DNA from: Prochlorococcus sp. AG-347-L21
Lineage (GTDB): Bacteria > Cyanobacteriota > Cyanobacteriia > PCC-6307 > Cyanobiaceae
Reading direction: 5' to 3'
Length of the DNA stretch: 50,426 nucleotides
Assembly: GCA_003278875.1 (NCBI GenBank)
Contig: QCCQ01000009.1
Span: 1 to 50,426 of the forward strand
In this document: positions 26,418 through 34,056 of the stretch, piece after piece
Position numbering within the stretch: position 1 is the first letter of the stretch
Layout of the letters: each line of letters opens with the position of its first letter
Notes under the pieces: model-generated
The model's input: the letters and a program-made list of their open reading frames with translations, nothing else
Told to the model about the DNA's origin: nothing
Database searches by the model: none
Program-made: the position numbers and the translations under genes

Positions 26418-28220
26418 TCAAGACTTTTTATTGTACATTATTTCAGATTCGGAAATAAATGTTTCTAACAATTTATCAGTACCAATTTTAAGTTTAGTAT
26501 TATTTATTCTGCATAAAAGTTCTACTTCTTTATTAATAGAATCTCTACCAATAATTATCTGAAAAGGAATACCAATTAATTCCGCATCTTTAAATTTCAC
26601 TCCAGCTCTATCGTTTCTATCATCAAGAAGGACATCAATTTTATTAATTAAAAAGTTGTTATAGATATGCTCAGTAAGATCACTTTGAATAGGATCTTTT
26701 AGGTTTGTTGGAATAATAATAACTTCAAAAGGAGAAATCTGGATAGGCCAACAAATTCCTTTTTGATCATGATTCTGTTCGATAGCAGCTTGGGCTATTC
26801 TTGTCACTCCTATTCCATAACAACCCATCCATAAATTTTTTAACTTACCATCCTTATCAGAGAACTTTGCATTTAATTTTTCACTATATTTTTGACCTAG
26901 TTGGAAAATATGTCCAATCTCGATACCTTTTTTTTCTTTAAGTTCTTCATCATTATCAATACTTATTTTATCCCCTTTTTTGGCATTCCTGATATCCCCA
27001 ATTAAATAGTCTTTCGAAGTAAATGAAAATTCTTGAAAAAATTTATGGAAATTAACTTTATTCCCACCACTTATAAATTTTGAAAGCTCACTTGCAGAAG
27101 GGTCAACTATTCTTGTCCATTTTTTATCCCAATTAGAACTAGCTTTAATAGTTTTATTATCTAAATCTGGCCCTATAAAACCTAAGGGAAAATCAACTAG
27201 ATTTTTTTCGATAGTATTTTTATCTTCAATCTTCTTAAGATTAATTAGATTGATATTATGATTTTTATTGATTAAGTTATAAAGCTTTACTTCATTAATG
27301 TATTGATCGCCTCTTATGCATGCAAGAATTGGGACTTCAATTTCACCTTCGAACTGTGCAAGAAATAATACTACTTTAATAATCTGACTAGGGTGTAAAT
27401 TATTGTTATTGCAAACTTCTAGGATTGTTTTTTGATTAAGTGTTTCCAACCACTCTGCAATATTATCTTTTAGTGGAATAGGTTGAGAGGGTAGAGAAAC
27501 AGCTTTTTCAATATTTGCAGCATAAGAACCACTTTGAGTAAACAAAATGGAATCTTCCCCAGTATCAGCAGTGACCATAAATTCTTTCGATGAAGCCCCA
27601 CCAATTGCACCACTATCAGCTTCAACACCTACTGTCTGCAGTCCACAAGATTTAAAAATATTTTCATAGGCATTGCCCACCTTTTCGTAGAAAGAAGCCA
27701 GATCGTTTTCTGAAGAATGAAAAGAATAACCATCTTTCATTATAAATTCTCTACTTCTCATCAATCCAAACCTTGGCCTTATTTCATCTCTAAATTTTGT
27801 CTGAATTTGATAAAAACATTGAGGTAATTGTTTATAGGAGTTGATGGTCTCTGATGCAATACTCGTGATCACCTCTTCATGGGTTGGAGCTAAACCAAAT
27901 TCTTTACCTTGTCTATCTTTGAGATTAAACATTATTCCTTCCCCTGCAGTATATCCTTCCCACCTTTCACTTTTTCTCCATAAATCTGCAGGATGAAGTT
28001 GGGGTAATAGTAATTTTGTACAGCCAATACTATTAAGTTCTCTCTCTATTATTGCGGATATTTTTTCAATAACCCTAAGCATCATGGGCATGTATGCATA
28101 AATACCGCTGTTAACTCTGCGAATATATCCAGCCTTTAAAAGTAATTGATGTGAAATAATCTCAGCTTCAGAAGGTGTGTCACGAAGTGTCCCCAGAGGA
28201 AATGAGGTTGTCACGCGCAT
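26418..28220 (-). CDS. proS: Prolyl-tRNA synthetase
   Basis: 600 aa, the bacterial-type length with an editing insertion between class II motifs 2 and 3. Blocks: GYIRRVNSGIYAYMPMMLRV, LGLAPTHEEV-like motif (FGLAPTHEEVIT), FRDEIRPRFGLMRSREFIMKD, the insertion with EDSILFTQSGSYAANIEKA, and motif 3 plus the anticodon domain (GIGVTRIAQAAIEQN). ATG 28220 is the natural start. It heads the proS-psb27-purA-kinase run. Confidence 0.97.
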   Translation of the reverse strand: MRVTTSFPLGTLRDTPSEAEIISHQLLLKAGYIRRVNSGIYAYMPMMLRVIEKISAIIERELNSIGCTKLLLPQLHPADLWRKSERWEGYTAGEGIMFNLKDRQGKEFGLAPTHEEVITSIASETINSYKQLPQCFYQIQTKFRDEIRPRFGLMRSREFIMKDGYSFHSSENDLASFYEKVGNAYENIFKSCGLQTVGVEADSGAIGGASSKEFMVTADTGEDSILFTQSGSYAANIEKAVSLPSQPIPLKDNIAEWLETLNQKTILEVCNNNNLHPSQIIKVVLFLAQFEGEIEVPILACIRGDQYINEVKLYNLINKNHNINLINLKKIEDKNTIEKNLVDFPLGFIGPDLDNKTIKASSNWDKKWTRIVDPSASELSKFISGGNKVNFHKFFQEFSFTSKDYLIGDIRNAKKGDKISIDNDEELKEKKGIEIGHIFQLGQKYSEKLNAKFSDKDGKLKNLWMGCYGIGVTRIAQAAIEQNHDQKGICWPIQISPFEVIIIPTNLKDPIQSDLTEHIYNNFLINKIDVLLDDRNDRAGVKFKDAELIGIPFQIIIGRDSINKEVELLCRINNTKLKIGTDKLLETFISESEIMYNKKS

Positions 28221-28394
28221 ACAAAAAAATCCTTAATATTATTTAATTTTATCAATTAAGATGAAAAAATAATTTAAAGTGTCTTGAGTCCCTCAACGCG
28301 GCTAGTCTAAAAATATTGTTTCTGCTAACTTCTTCAGTAATGAAGTTCAAACTCTTTTAAAAATTCATTATTACTAAAACATTTTCTTAAGTTT

Positions 28395-28745
28395 ATGGAA
28401 AATATAGATTCCAATATTTCTAGCGAAGAGGAATTAGTGGGTATTGATGAAGTTCAAAGATTCCTAAACAGATCAAGAGCTTCTGTCTATAGGTATACAA
28501 ATACAGATTTAAGAAATTTAAACCCTAGCTTTAATCCAAGAAAATTAAATCCCGAGTTTAGAACTGATCAAAAAGATCCTTTAAAGTTTCATCCTAATGA
28601 AGTAGCAAGATTTGCAAAAGATATTTTAAGAATTAAGGAGGTTACTGTAGAAGTCTTTAATACACCTTCCTCCGCCGCTCAAAATATAATGGTGCAAATA
28701 TTAGAGGAACTAAAATCTATCAGGTCTTTGCTAGAAAAAGAATAA
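28395..28745 (+). CDS. Small HTH DNA-binding protein (excisionase/MerR-like)
   Basis: 116 aa. Residues about 15-35 read as a helix-turn-helix (GIDEVQRFLNRSRASVYRYT), resembling excisionase/MerR-type heads, followed by a basic RNLNPSFNPRKLNP stretch and a helical C-terminus ending in a coiled-coil-like ILEELKSIRSLLEKE. Marine cyanobacterial homologues are sometimes labelled resolvase, but no resolvase catalytic domain is present. It is divergent from proS across 174 bp that I cannot assign. Probably a local regulator (inference). Confidence 0.65.
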   Translation: MENIDSNISSEEELVGIDEVQRFLNRSRASVYRYTNTDLRNLNPSFNPRKLNPEFRTDQKDPLKFHPNEVARFAKDILRIKEVTVEVFNTPSSAAQNIMVQILEELKSIRSLLEKE

Positions 28746-28841
28746 TTAAAAATTTACTAATCAATGTTTTGATTTATTGACATTTTAAATGTAGGATAAT
28801 GATGTTTAATTATCTCCTTAATCTTTACCAATTAAGAGTTC

Positions 28842-29096
28842 TTGAGTTACACGAAATCAAAGCAGTTTATTCAAAGTAAGTCAAGCAAAGAATCTTCTCA
28901 TGGTTCTGATCGAAATGATTTTGAAAGAGATGATGATGACCCCTTAAGTATAAGGAGTTTTTCCATAACATCTTTAGGTATTATTTTTGCCTTTTTGACA
29001 ATTTTTTTACCTTCAATAAGCATTTTAATTGGCAGACCTTTATCTCAAGGAAACGAGATAATTCATAATCACGATTTTAAAAAAGATGGACCTTAG
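28842..29096 (+). CDS. Small single-helix membrane protein
   Basis: 84 aa from TTG 28842. A polar, acidic head (SDRNDFERDDDDPLS) precedes one membrane helix (SLGIIFAFLTIFLPSISILI), with a short polar tail. Its last 11 bp overlap the start of the second pyrophosphatase gene in another frame, implying translational coupling. Family not recognised; function unknown. Confidence 0.65.
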   Translation: MSYTKSKQFIQSKSSKESSHGSDRNDFERDDDDPLSIRSFSITSLGIIFAFLTIFLPSISILIGRPLSQGNEIIHNHDFKKDGP

Positions 29097-29640
29097 TTCA
29101 ATACCTCCATCTCCAATGAAGGGAATAGTGAATATTGTTGTTGAAATACCTGCCGGGAGTAGGAATAAATATGAATATTGCTCTGACGCAGGAATAATGG
29201 CCCTAGACAGAGTATTGCATTCTTCAGTGAGGTACCCTTTTGATTATGGTTTTATTCCAAATACCCTTGCTGATGATGGAGCTCCCCTTGATGCAATGGT
29301 GATAATGGACGAACCTACTTTTGCGGGCTGTCTAATAAAAGCTAGACCTATTGGAGTTTTAGATATGCATGATTGTGGTGCTTATGATGGAAAACTTTTA
29401 TGTGTGCCTATGGCAAATCCCAGGCAGGCTAATATAGTGAGTATTAATCAAATTGCTCCTAATCAGCTTGAGGATGTTGCAGAATTTTTTAGAACAAGTA
29501 AAGGACTAGATGGAAGAACAGTTCAAATTGATGGTTGGAGGGATTTTGATGTAGTTGAAAATTTATTGAAAAGTTGTATGCCTCCAAAAAAGAAAAACTT
29601 TAAAGTACTTAGGAAATCAAATATTAGTAAATTAAATTGA
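29086..29640 (+). CDS. Pyrophosphatase-like protein with altered active site
   Basis: 184 aa, the same length and N-terminus type (MDLSSIPPSP) as classical cyanobacterial soluble pyrophosphatases, and aligning throughout. Present: Glu20, Lys28, Glu30, Arg42, Tyr50, Tyr54, Asp64, Asp69, Asp96, Asp101 and Lys103. Changed: the metal motif D-G-D-P-x-D reads D-G-A-P-L-D (Ala66, codon GCT at 29281), and the usual Tyr-Lys near the C-terminus reads Ser138-Lys139. Loss of a metal ligand and a phosphate-contacting Tyr predicts little or no pyrophosphatase activity. It overlaps its upstream neighbour by 11 bp and its downstream neighbour by 4 bp (TTGA). Confidence 0.9.
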   Translation: MDLSSIPPSPMKGIVNIVVEIPAGSRNKYEYCSDAGIMALDRVLHSSVRYPFDYGFIPNTLADDGAPLDAMVIMDEPTFAGCLIKARPIGVLDMHDCGAYDGKLLCVPMANPRQANIVSINQIAPNQLEDVAEFFRTSKGLDGRTVQIDGWRDFDVVENLLKSCMPPKKKNFKVLRKSNISKLN

Positions 29641-29993
29641 AAAAAATAATTTTTTATAGTTATTTAAAATGCTCTACATGCCGAAAAGCTGCAAAGTGGC
29701 TTAAAAGCAAAGACATCCAATTCCAATTATTTGATATTGTAAAAGAACCACCACTTGTTAATTATTTAAATCTTGCTATAAAACAATACTCTGATGATAA
29801 GAAAAGGATTTTTAATACAAGAGGTAAAGCTTTTAAAACTCTTGATCTTGATATTAATAGTTTATCAAGTGAAGAAATTATTCAACTTCTTTTAAGTGAT
29901 GGCAAATTAATAAAAAGACCATTTTTAATTTACGAAGGAAAAAAAGTAATATTAGGTTTTAACGAAATTGAATATGCAAAACAATTTATGTAA
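29637..29993 (+). CDS. Spx/ArsC-like thioredoxin-fold protein (YffB type)
   Basis: 118 aa. The N-terminal motif [16 protein letters not shown] carries a CxxC and the CRKA pattern of the ArsC/Spx/YffB family; [19 protein letters not shown] near the C-terminus is equally typical. Lack of the ArsC-specific arginine trio cannot be judged firmly, so arsenate reductase activity is not claimed. The TTG start overlaps the previous stop (TTGA), pointing to coupling with the pyrophosphatase-like gene. Confidence 0.87.
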   Translation: MKKIIFYSYLKCSTCRKAAKWLKSKDIQFQLFDIVKEPPLVNYLNLAIKQYSDDKKRIFNTRGKAFKTLDLDINSLSSEEIIQLLLSDGKLIKRPFLIYEGKKVILGFNEIEYAKQFM

Positions 29994-30022
29994 GTTTAGA
30001 AAATCAAGACTTTGTTAATCCT

Positions 30023-30683
30023 ATGCCTGGTTCCATAAAAAGTTTTTTAAAAGAATGGGGTCTACTAATTCTATTAACCTTTTTTGTTTCTTCTTGTAGA
30101 TCATTTTTTGCAGAACCACGTTATATCCCCTCTGGTTCAATGCTCCCAGAATTACAAATTAATGATAGGTTAATTATTGAAAAATTTTCGATAAGAAACT
30201 CTTTTCCAGAAAGAGGAGATATTGTTGTTTTTAACTCACCTTACTCGTTTGACAAAAAATTAATCTCATCAAGATCTAAGCCTTTACCAAAAAAAAGATA
30301 TTGTTTTTTTTATGAGTTTTCCTCCAATGTCGTTTATTCCTGGTTTGAGGGATCAAGCTTGCGATGCTTATATTAAAAGAGTGGTGGCACTTCCAGGAGA
30401 AATTGTCAGTGTAAACTCTAATGGTGAATTAATAATAAATAATAAATTAATTCCTGAACCCTATGTCTCTTATAAATGCTCATTATCCCTATTTAATGAT
30501 TGTGGTGAATTTGAAAATATAAAGGTTCCTAAAGATCATTTTTTAGTTTTAGGCGATAACAGGTCAAATAGCTGGGATGGAAGATATTGGCCTGGAAGTA
30601 AATTTCTTCATAAAAAAGAGATAATTGGTAAAGCATATTTCAGATTTTGGCCTCTTAGTAAATTTGGCTTTTTCAATAAATAA
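30023..30683 (+). pseudogene. lepB: Signal peptidase I, frameshifted
   Basis: Two overlapping frames together make a full signal peptidase I. Frame A (30023-30376) has the membrane anchor ([11 protein letters not shown]), catalytic Ser39 in [10 protein letters not shown] and [11 protein letters not shown]. Frame B holds catalytic Lys in [13 protein letters not shown] (codon 30375-30377) and the GDNRSNSWDGRYWPG box. Frame B is closed by TAA at 30261-30263, so the shift must occur after it; the A8 (30289-30296) and T8 (30304-30311) tracts are the likely sites. One base fewer in either restores the frame. It may be a true mutation, a sequencing error, or a gene rescued by slippage. Confidence 0.85.
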
Positions 30684-30736
30684 ACCTTTTTTTCTGACTC
30701 TGAATTCATCAAAATAAATTTTTAACAAGGCTTAAT

Positions 30737-32065
30737 TTAAAGTGCTCCCGAAGCAGTTGAATCAATTATTCCTCCAAGGTGGGTGGTAATGTTTAGAGCA
30801 GTAATAACAGGGGGCTTATTGGGATCATTAAAAAGATCAATGATAGTTATGCCGCCATTACCCTGTTTTATCATCCAAATATTTGAATAATTAATCCCAA
30901 GAATATTACAAATAATAGTTTTATTGACTGCATCATGAGCAACCAGAAGACTAACATCATTATTCTTTTGAGATAAACAAATTTTGTCAAAAGCTTCTAG
31001 TGACCTTTCTGATACATCTTTTATACATTCACCTTCGGGCATTATTACTTCTTCAGGTTTATCATGCCAATTTTTTAGTAAAGCAGGCCACTCTTCTCTA
31101 ATTTCTGCTTCCAATTTACCCTCCCATAATCCGTGACTGATTTCTACGAGTGAATCTATTTTCTCAATTTTTAAATCTTTGTTATTTTGAAGGATTATTT
31201 GTGCAGTCTCATAAGGCCTATGCATTGAACTTGAAAATGCCTTATTGAATGAGATATTTCTCAAATATTCAAAAGTCTTTCTAGCTTGATCTTTTCCGTT
31301 TTCATTTAAAGGGATATCAATTTGGCCTTGAAATCTACCTTCTTTGTTCCAGTTAGTTTCACCATGCCTTATGAGAAATATTCTGGAATCTCCAATTTTA
31401 TTTGGAATATTTTTATTAAGATGGGAAGTTTGATTTAAGCATTCAATTTGAGTTTTAAAAGAGTTATCTTTCTTTGAAATATTGAGTATCGAGAAAGAAG
31501 CATTTTCTAATCTTATTTTTCTAAAACCTTGTTTAGGCTTCCCTAATAACAAGAGTATTAAACATCTGAGAATTGCATTATGTCCAACAACTAAAATATT
31601 TACATCATTTTTGTCTAGATAAATTTTTAAAATATCTTCTACAAAATTTGTTGCTTGAAAAAATAACTCTTGAATTGGTTTATAAGTTTTATTATCATTT
31701 CTCTTTAAGATAAGATTTTCTGGATCATTTTTCCATATAGGGTAAATTTCTGGAAATTTCTTTTTTATTTCATCAATTTTTAGACCAGACCATTCACTAA
31801 GATCGACCTCTAGCAAATTATCATCAAATACAATATTTTGTTCTTTATTGAAGTTCTTTTTAATTGTTTTTGCAGTTTCTGCCGCTCTCACAAGCGGGGA
31901 GGAATAGATTTTATCGAAGTTTATTTTTGATAATGCTTGTCCTGCTTTTCGTGCTTGTTCGTATCCTTCATCAGTTAGTATTGAATCATCTGTTCTTCCT
32001 TGAATTAATCCTTTTGCATTGAAACTGCTTAGTCCATGCCTAACTAAAACTAATCTTATAGCCAT
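30737..32065 (-). CDS. Tandem-domain histidine phosphatase (PGM-like)
   Basis: 442 aa made of two phosphoglycerate-mutase-fold domains. Domain 1 starts VLVRHGLSSFNAKGLIQG with the second His in VVGHNAILRC. Domain 2 starts FLIRHGETNWNKEGRFQGQ with the second His in LVAHDAVNKT. Both keep the RHG and distal His, so both could be active. Related cyanobacterial proteins act as phosphoserine phosphatases or broad phosphatases; cofactor-dependent mutase activity is less likely. It is divergent from the CPBP gene across a palindromic gap. Confidence 0.92.
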   Translation of the reverse strand: MAIRLVLVRHGLSSFNAKGLIQGRTDDSILTDEGYEQARKAGQALSKINFDKIYSSPLVRAAETAKTIKKNFNKEQNIVFDDNLLEVDLSEWSGLKIDEIKKKFPEIYPIWKNDPENLILKRNDNKTYKPIQELFFQATNFVEDILKIYLDKNDVNILVVGHNAILRCLILLLLGKPKQGFRKIRLENASFSILNISKKDNSFKTQIECLNQTSHLNKNIPNKIGDSRIFLIRHGETNWNKEGRFQGQIDIPLNENGKDQARKTFEYLRNISFNKAFSSSMHRPYETAQIILQNNKDLKIEKIDSLVEISHGLWEGKLEAEIREEWPALLKNWHDKPEEVIMPEGECIKDVSERSLEAFDKICLSQKNNDVSLLVAHDAVNKTIICNILGINYSNIWMIKQGNGGITIIDLFNDPNKPPVITALNITTHLGGIIDSTASGAL

Positions 32066-32090
32066 TATATAAATTTGAAAATTAAGATAA

Positions 32091-32116
32091 TTTAATCATC
32101 TCATGACGTGATTAAA
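32091..32116. promoter_or_regulatory. 26-bp near-palindrome between divergent genes
   Basis: The site has perfect outer arms TTTAATCA (32091-32098) and TGATTAAA (32109-32116) and a central TCATGA; only the dinucleotides between arms and centre break symmetry (22 of 26 positions symmetric). It lies between the phosphatase gene (minus) and the CPBP gene (plus). The layout suits a dimeric regulator; it matches no cyanobacterial consensus I know. A TATAAC at 32146-32151 could serve as -10 for the plus gene. Confidence 0.4.
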
Positions 32117-32180
32117 ATAGATACATAAACATCACGAATCTCAATTATAACTAAGTATAGTTTTAAAAATATAATGAGTT

Positions 32181-33542
32181 ATGATCTTTAAAAATTTTTC
32201 TAAGTCAAAACTCACTTTAGCTTTTATTTCTATAGTCATTACTTTTTTTGTATGGCAGCAAGGCTTAAGAGATAGCTTAAATAGACCGTCTGTTTCATTT
32301 GATATTAGTCAAAAAGAGCTAGAAATTGTTGAATTATCTGCCCAATCAATACCTGCAAATCTTAAAAAATTTTTTATCATTAATGATCCTGTTGATCAAA
32401 TAAATAAATCACTCTCTGATGTCTCATTTGAAGAGCTAACAGTAAGAAATAAATTAATTCGAATAATTACTTCAGAATCAAATGATCCTTTAATTTATAA
32501 AAATATATCCAAGGATTTTGAAGATAAAAATTATAAATTTCTGATTGATGAGATAGAAAAAAATTCTATTAATAATTCTTATAAACCAAATTCTAATAAA
32601 TTTGATTTATTTAAAAGGGATAGATTTTTGTATCACCTTTTAAGCCGGAAATTTGATTTTGACGATAGTGCATTAATAACAAAATCATTTTCACGCAAAA
32701 TGTTTTTTAAAATATTAGCCATAAGACTAATACCACTTTTAACAATACTTATTGGCTCTATTCTCGCTTTAAAAATATTATGGACAACTATATCTTTGAA
32801 AAAGTTTGGTTGGCAAGAAATTAAATCCTTAGATTTAGAATTAATAGATATGGTTTTATTGATTGCAGGTGGATTTGTTGTTTTAGGAGAAGTAATATCA
32901 CCTTTATTTTCTATCAGTTTGGTCGAACTTTTTTCTAAAAATATTTCTAATGAATTGTCTCAATCTTTAAAAATTTTTTTTGGATATCTTTTTATGGCTA
33001 TTCCTCCATTATGGATAGTTTTTTATCAAATTAAATCCTTGAATGGTGAATTTACTTTTAAAAAGGATTATTTACAGTTCAATTTTTTGCCAATAAAATA
33101 TTCAATTATTCAGGGAATTAAAGGTTGGTTAACAATTGTTCCTTTTGTTTTATTGATTTCTCTTATTATGAATAGTCTGATTGATAATCAGAATGGTAGT
33201 AACCCCCTGCTGGAAATTGTTCTTAACAATAATAATTACTTTTCATTTTTTCTATTATTTGTAACAACAACTCTATTTGCTCCTTTATTTGAGGAAATTA
33301 TATTTCGCGGTATTTTACTGCCAACTCTTTCGAGAGATTTTGGAGTAATTTCGGGCATCATAGTTTCAGCTTTTATCTTTGCATTAGCCCATTTAAGTTT
33401 GGGAGAAATGCCGCCATTATTTGTTCTAGGGATTGGATTAGCAATTACAAGAATTGCTTCAGGAAGTTTGTTTTCTTCAGTTATTATGCATTCTTTATGG
33501 AATGGATTGACCTTCTTAAATTTGTTCTTATTGAGGACATAA
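32181..33542 (+). CDS. CPBP family intramembrane metalloprotease
   Basis: 453 aa. After an N-terminal helix (about 13-25) and a long soluble region, at least seven membrane helices follow. The C-terminal third has the CPBP/Abi motifs: FEEIIFRGILLPTL (EExxxR), FALAHLSLGEMPPLF (second His) and VIMHSLWNG. These proteins cleave prenylated or other membrane substrates, or act as membrane chaperones; the substrate is unknown here. The N-terminal soluble insert is longer than in minimal CPBP proteins. Confidence 0.9.
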   Translation: MIFKNFSKSKLTLAFISIVITFFVWQQGLRDSLNRPSVSFDISQKELEIVELSAQSIPANLKKFFIINDPVDQINKSLSDVSFEELTVRNKLIRIITSESNDPLIYKNISKDFEDKNYKFLIDEIEKNSINNSYKPNSNKFDLFKRDRFLYHLLSRKFDFDDSALITKSFSRKMFFKILAIRLIPLLTILIGSILALKILWTTISLKKFGWQEIKSLDLELIDMVLLIAGGFVVLGEVISPLFSISLVELFSKNISNELSQSLKIFFGYLFMAIPPLWIVFYQIKSLNGEFTFKKDYLQFNFLPIKYSIIQGIKGWLTIVPFVLLISLIMNSLIDNQNGSNPLLEIVLNNNNYFSFFLLFVTTTLFAPLFEEIIFRGILLPTLSRDFGVISGIIVSAFIFALAHLSLGEMPPLFVLGIGLAITRIASGSLFSSVIMHSLWNGLTFLNLFLLRT

Positions 33543-33627
33543 AGAATTTAATTTTTTACTTGCTAATCAAACAAAAAAATGTTTATTTAATTAATAACAC
33601 TTCTTTTATTTAAAAAATAAATCATAG

Positions 33628-34056
33628 ATGAAACCTTATGGTAATCAACTTAATTTAAGAAAAAAAGTTTTATATGAAAGTAAAAAAAATTCCGAAAAAA
33701 TATCCATAATTAATATCAAATTAATACATCAAATTTTCGACACCATTAATATCTCTCTTTTGGTATTAATTTTCACCTTATTTTTCTTATCTTTTAATAG
33801 TCAAAGAAAATGGTCAAATACATATAAAAACTTATCTAAAACAATAGCAATCAATAATAATCTTATTGATTATATTTCTAAAATTGAGGAATTTTATATT
33901 AGTGAACTTGAGTCTCTCAATATTTATAGAAAAACTAAACCTGAAGATTTAATCTATCTAGATAAACTTCCAGAAAGAAAAGAAAGTTTGGTTAAGAAAA
34001 ATTTAAGTAGTTTCATTGAAGGTTTTAGTGATAGCAAATATCAAAGGGGCTATTGA
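33628..34056 (+). CDS. Single-TM coiled-coil protein, candidate FtsL
   Basis: 142 aa. A basic cytoplasmic head (residues 1-36), one membrane helix (about 38-56, INISLLVLIFTLFFLSF) and a helical, heptad-like outer part (YKNLSKTIAINNNLIDYISK, then IEEFYISELESLNIY). This topology and size are those of FtsL/DivIC-type divisome proteins. Its TGA overlaps the ftsI ATG by one base (TGATG), the genomic place of ftsL in many bacteria. Sequence similarity to known FtsL is not evident by eye, so this is inferred from architecture and position. Confidence 0.75.
   Translation: MKPYGNQLNLRKKVLYESKKNSEKISIINIKLIHQIFDTINISLLVLIFTLFFLSFNSQRKWSNTYKNLSKTIAINNNLIDYISKIEEFYISELESLNIYRKTKPEDLIYLDKLPERKESLVKKNLSSFIEGFSDSKYQRGY

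Noticed and set aside
28395..28745. Resolvase of a mobile element
   Set aside because: Only an HTH-like head is present; there is no serine or tyrosine recombinase domain and no element ends.
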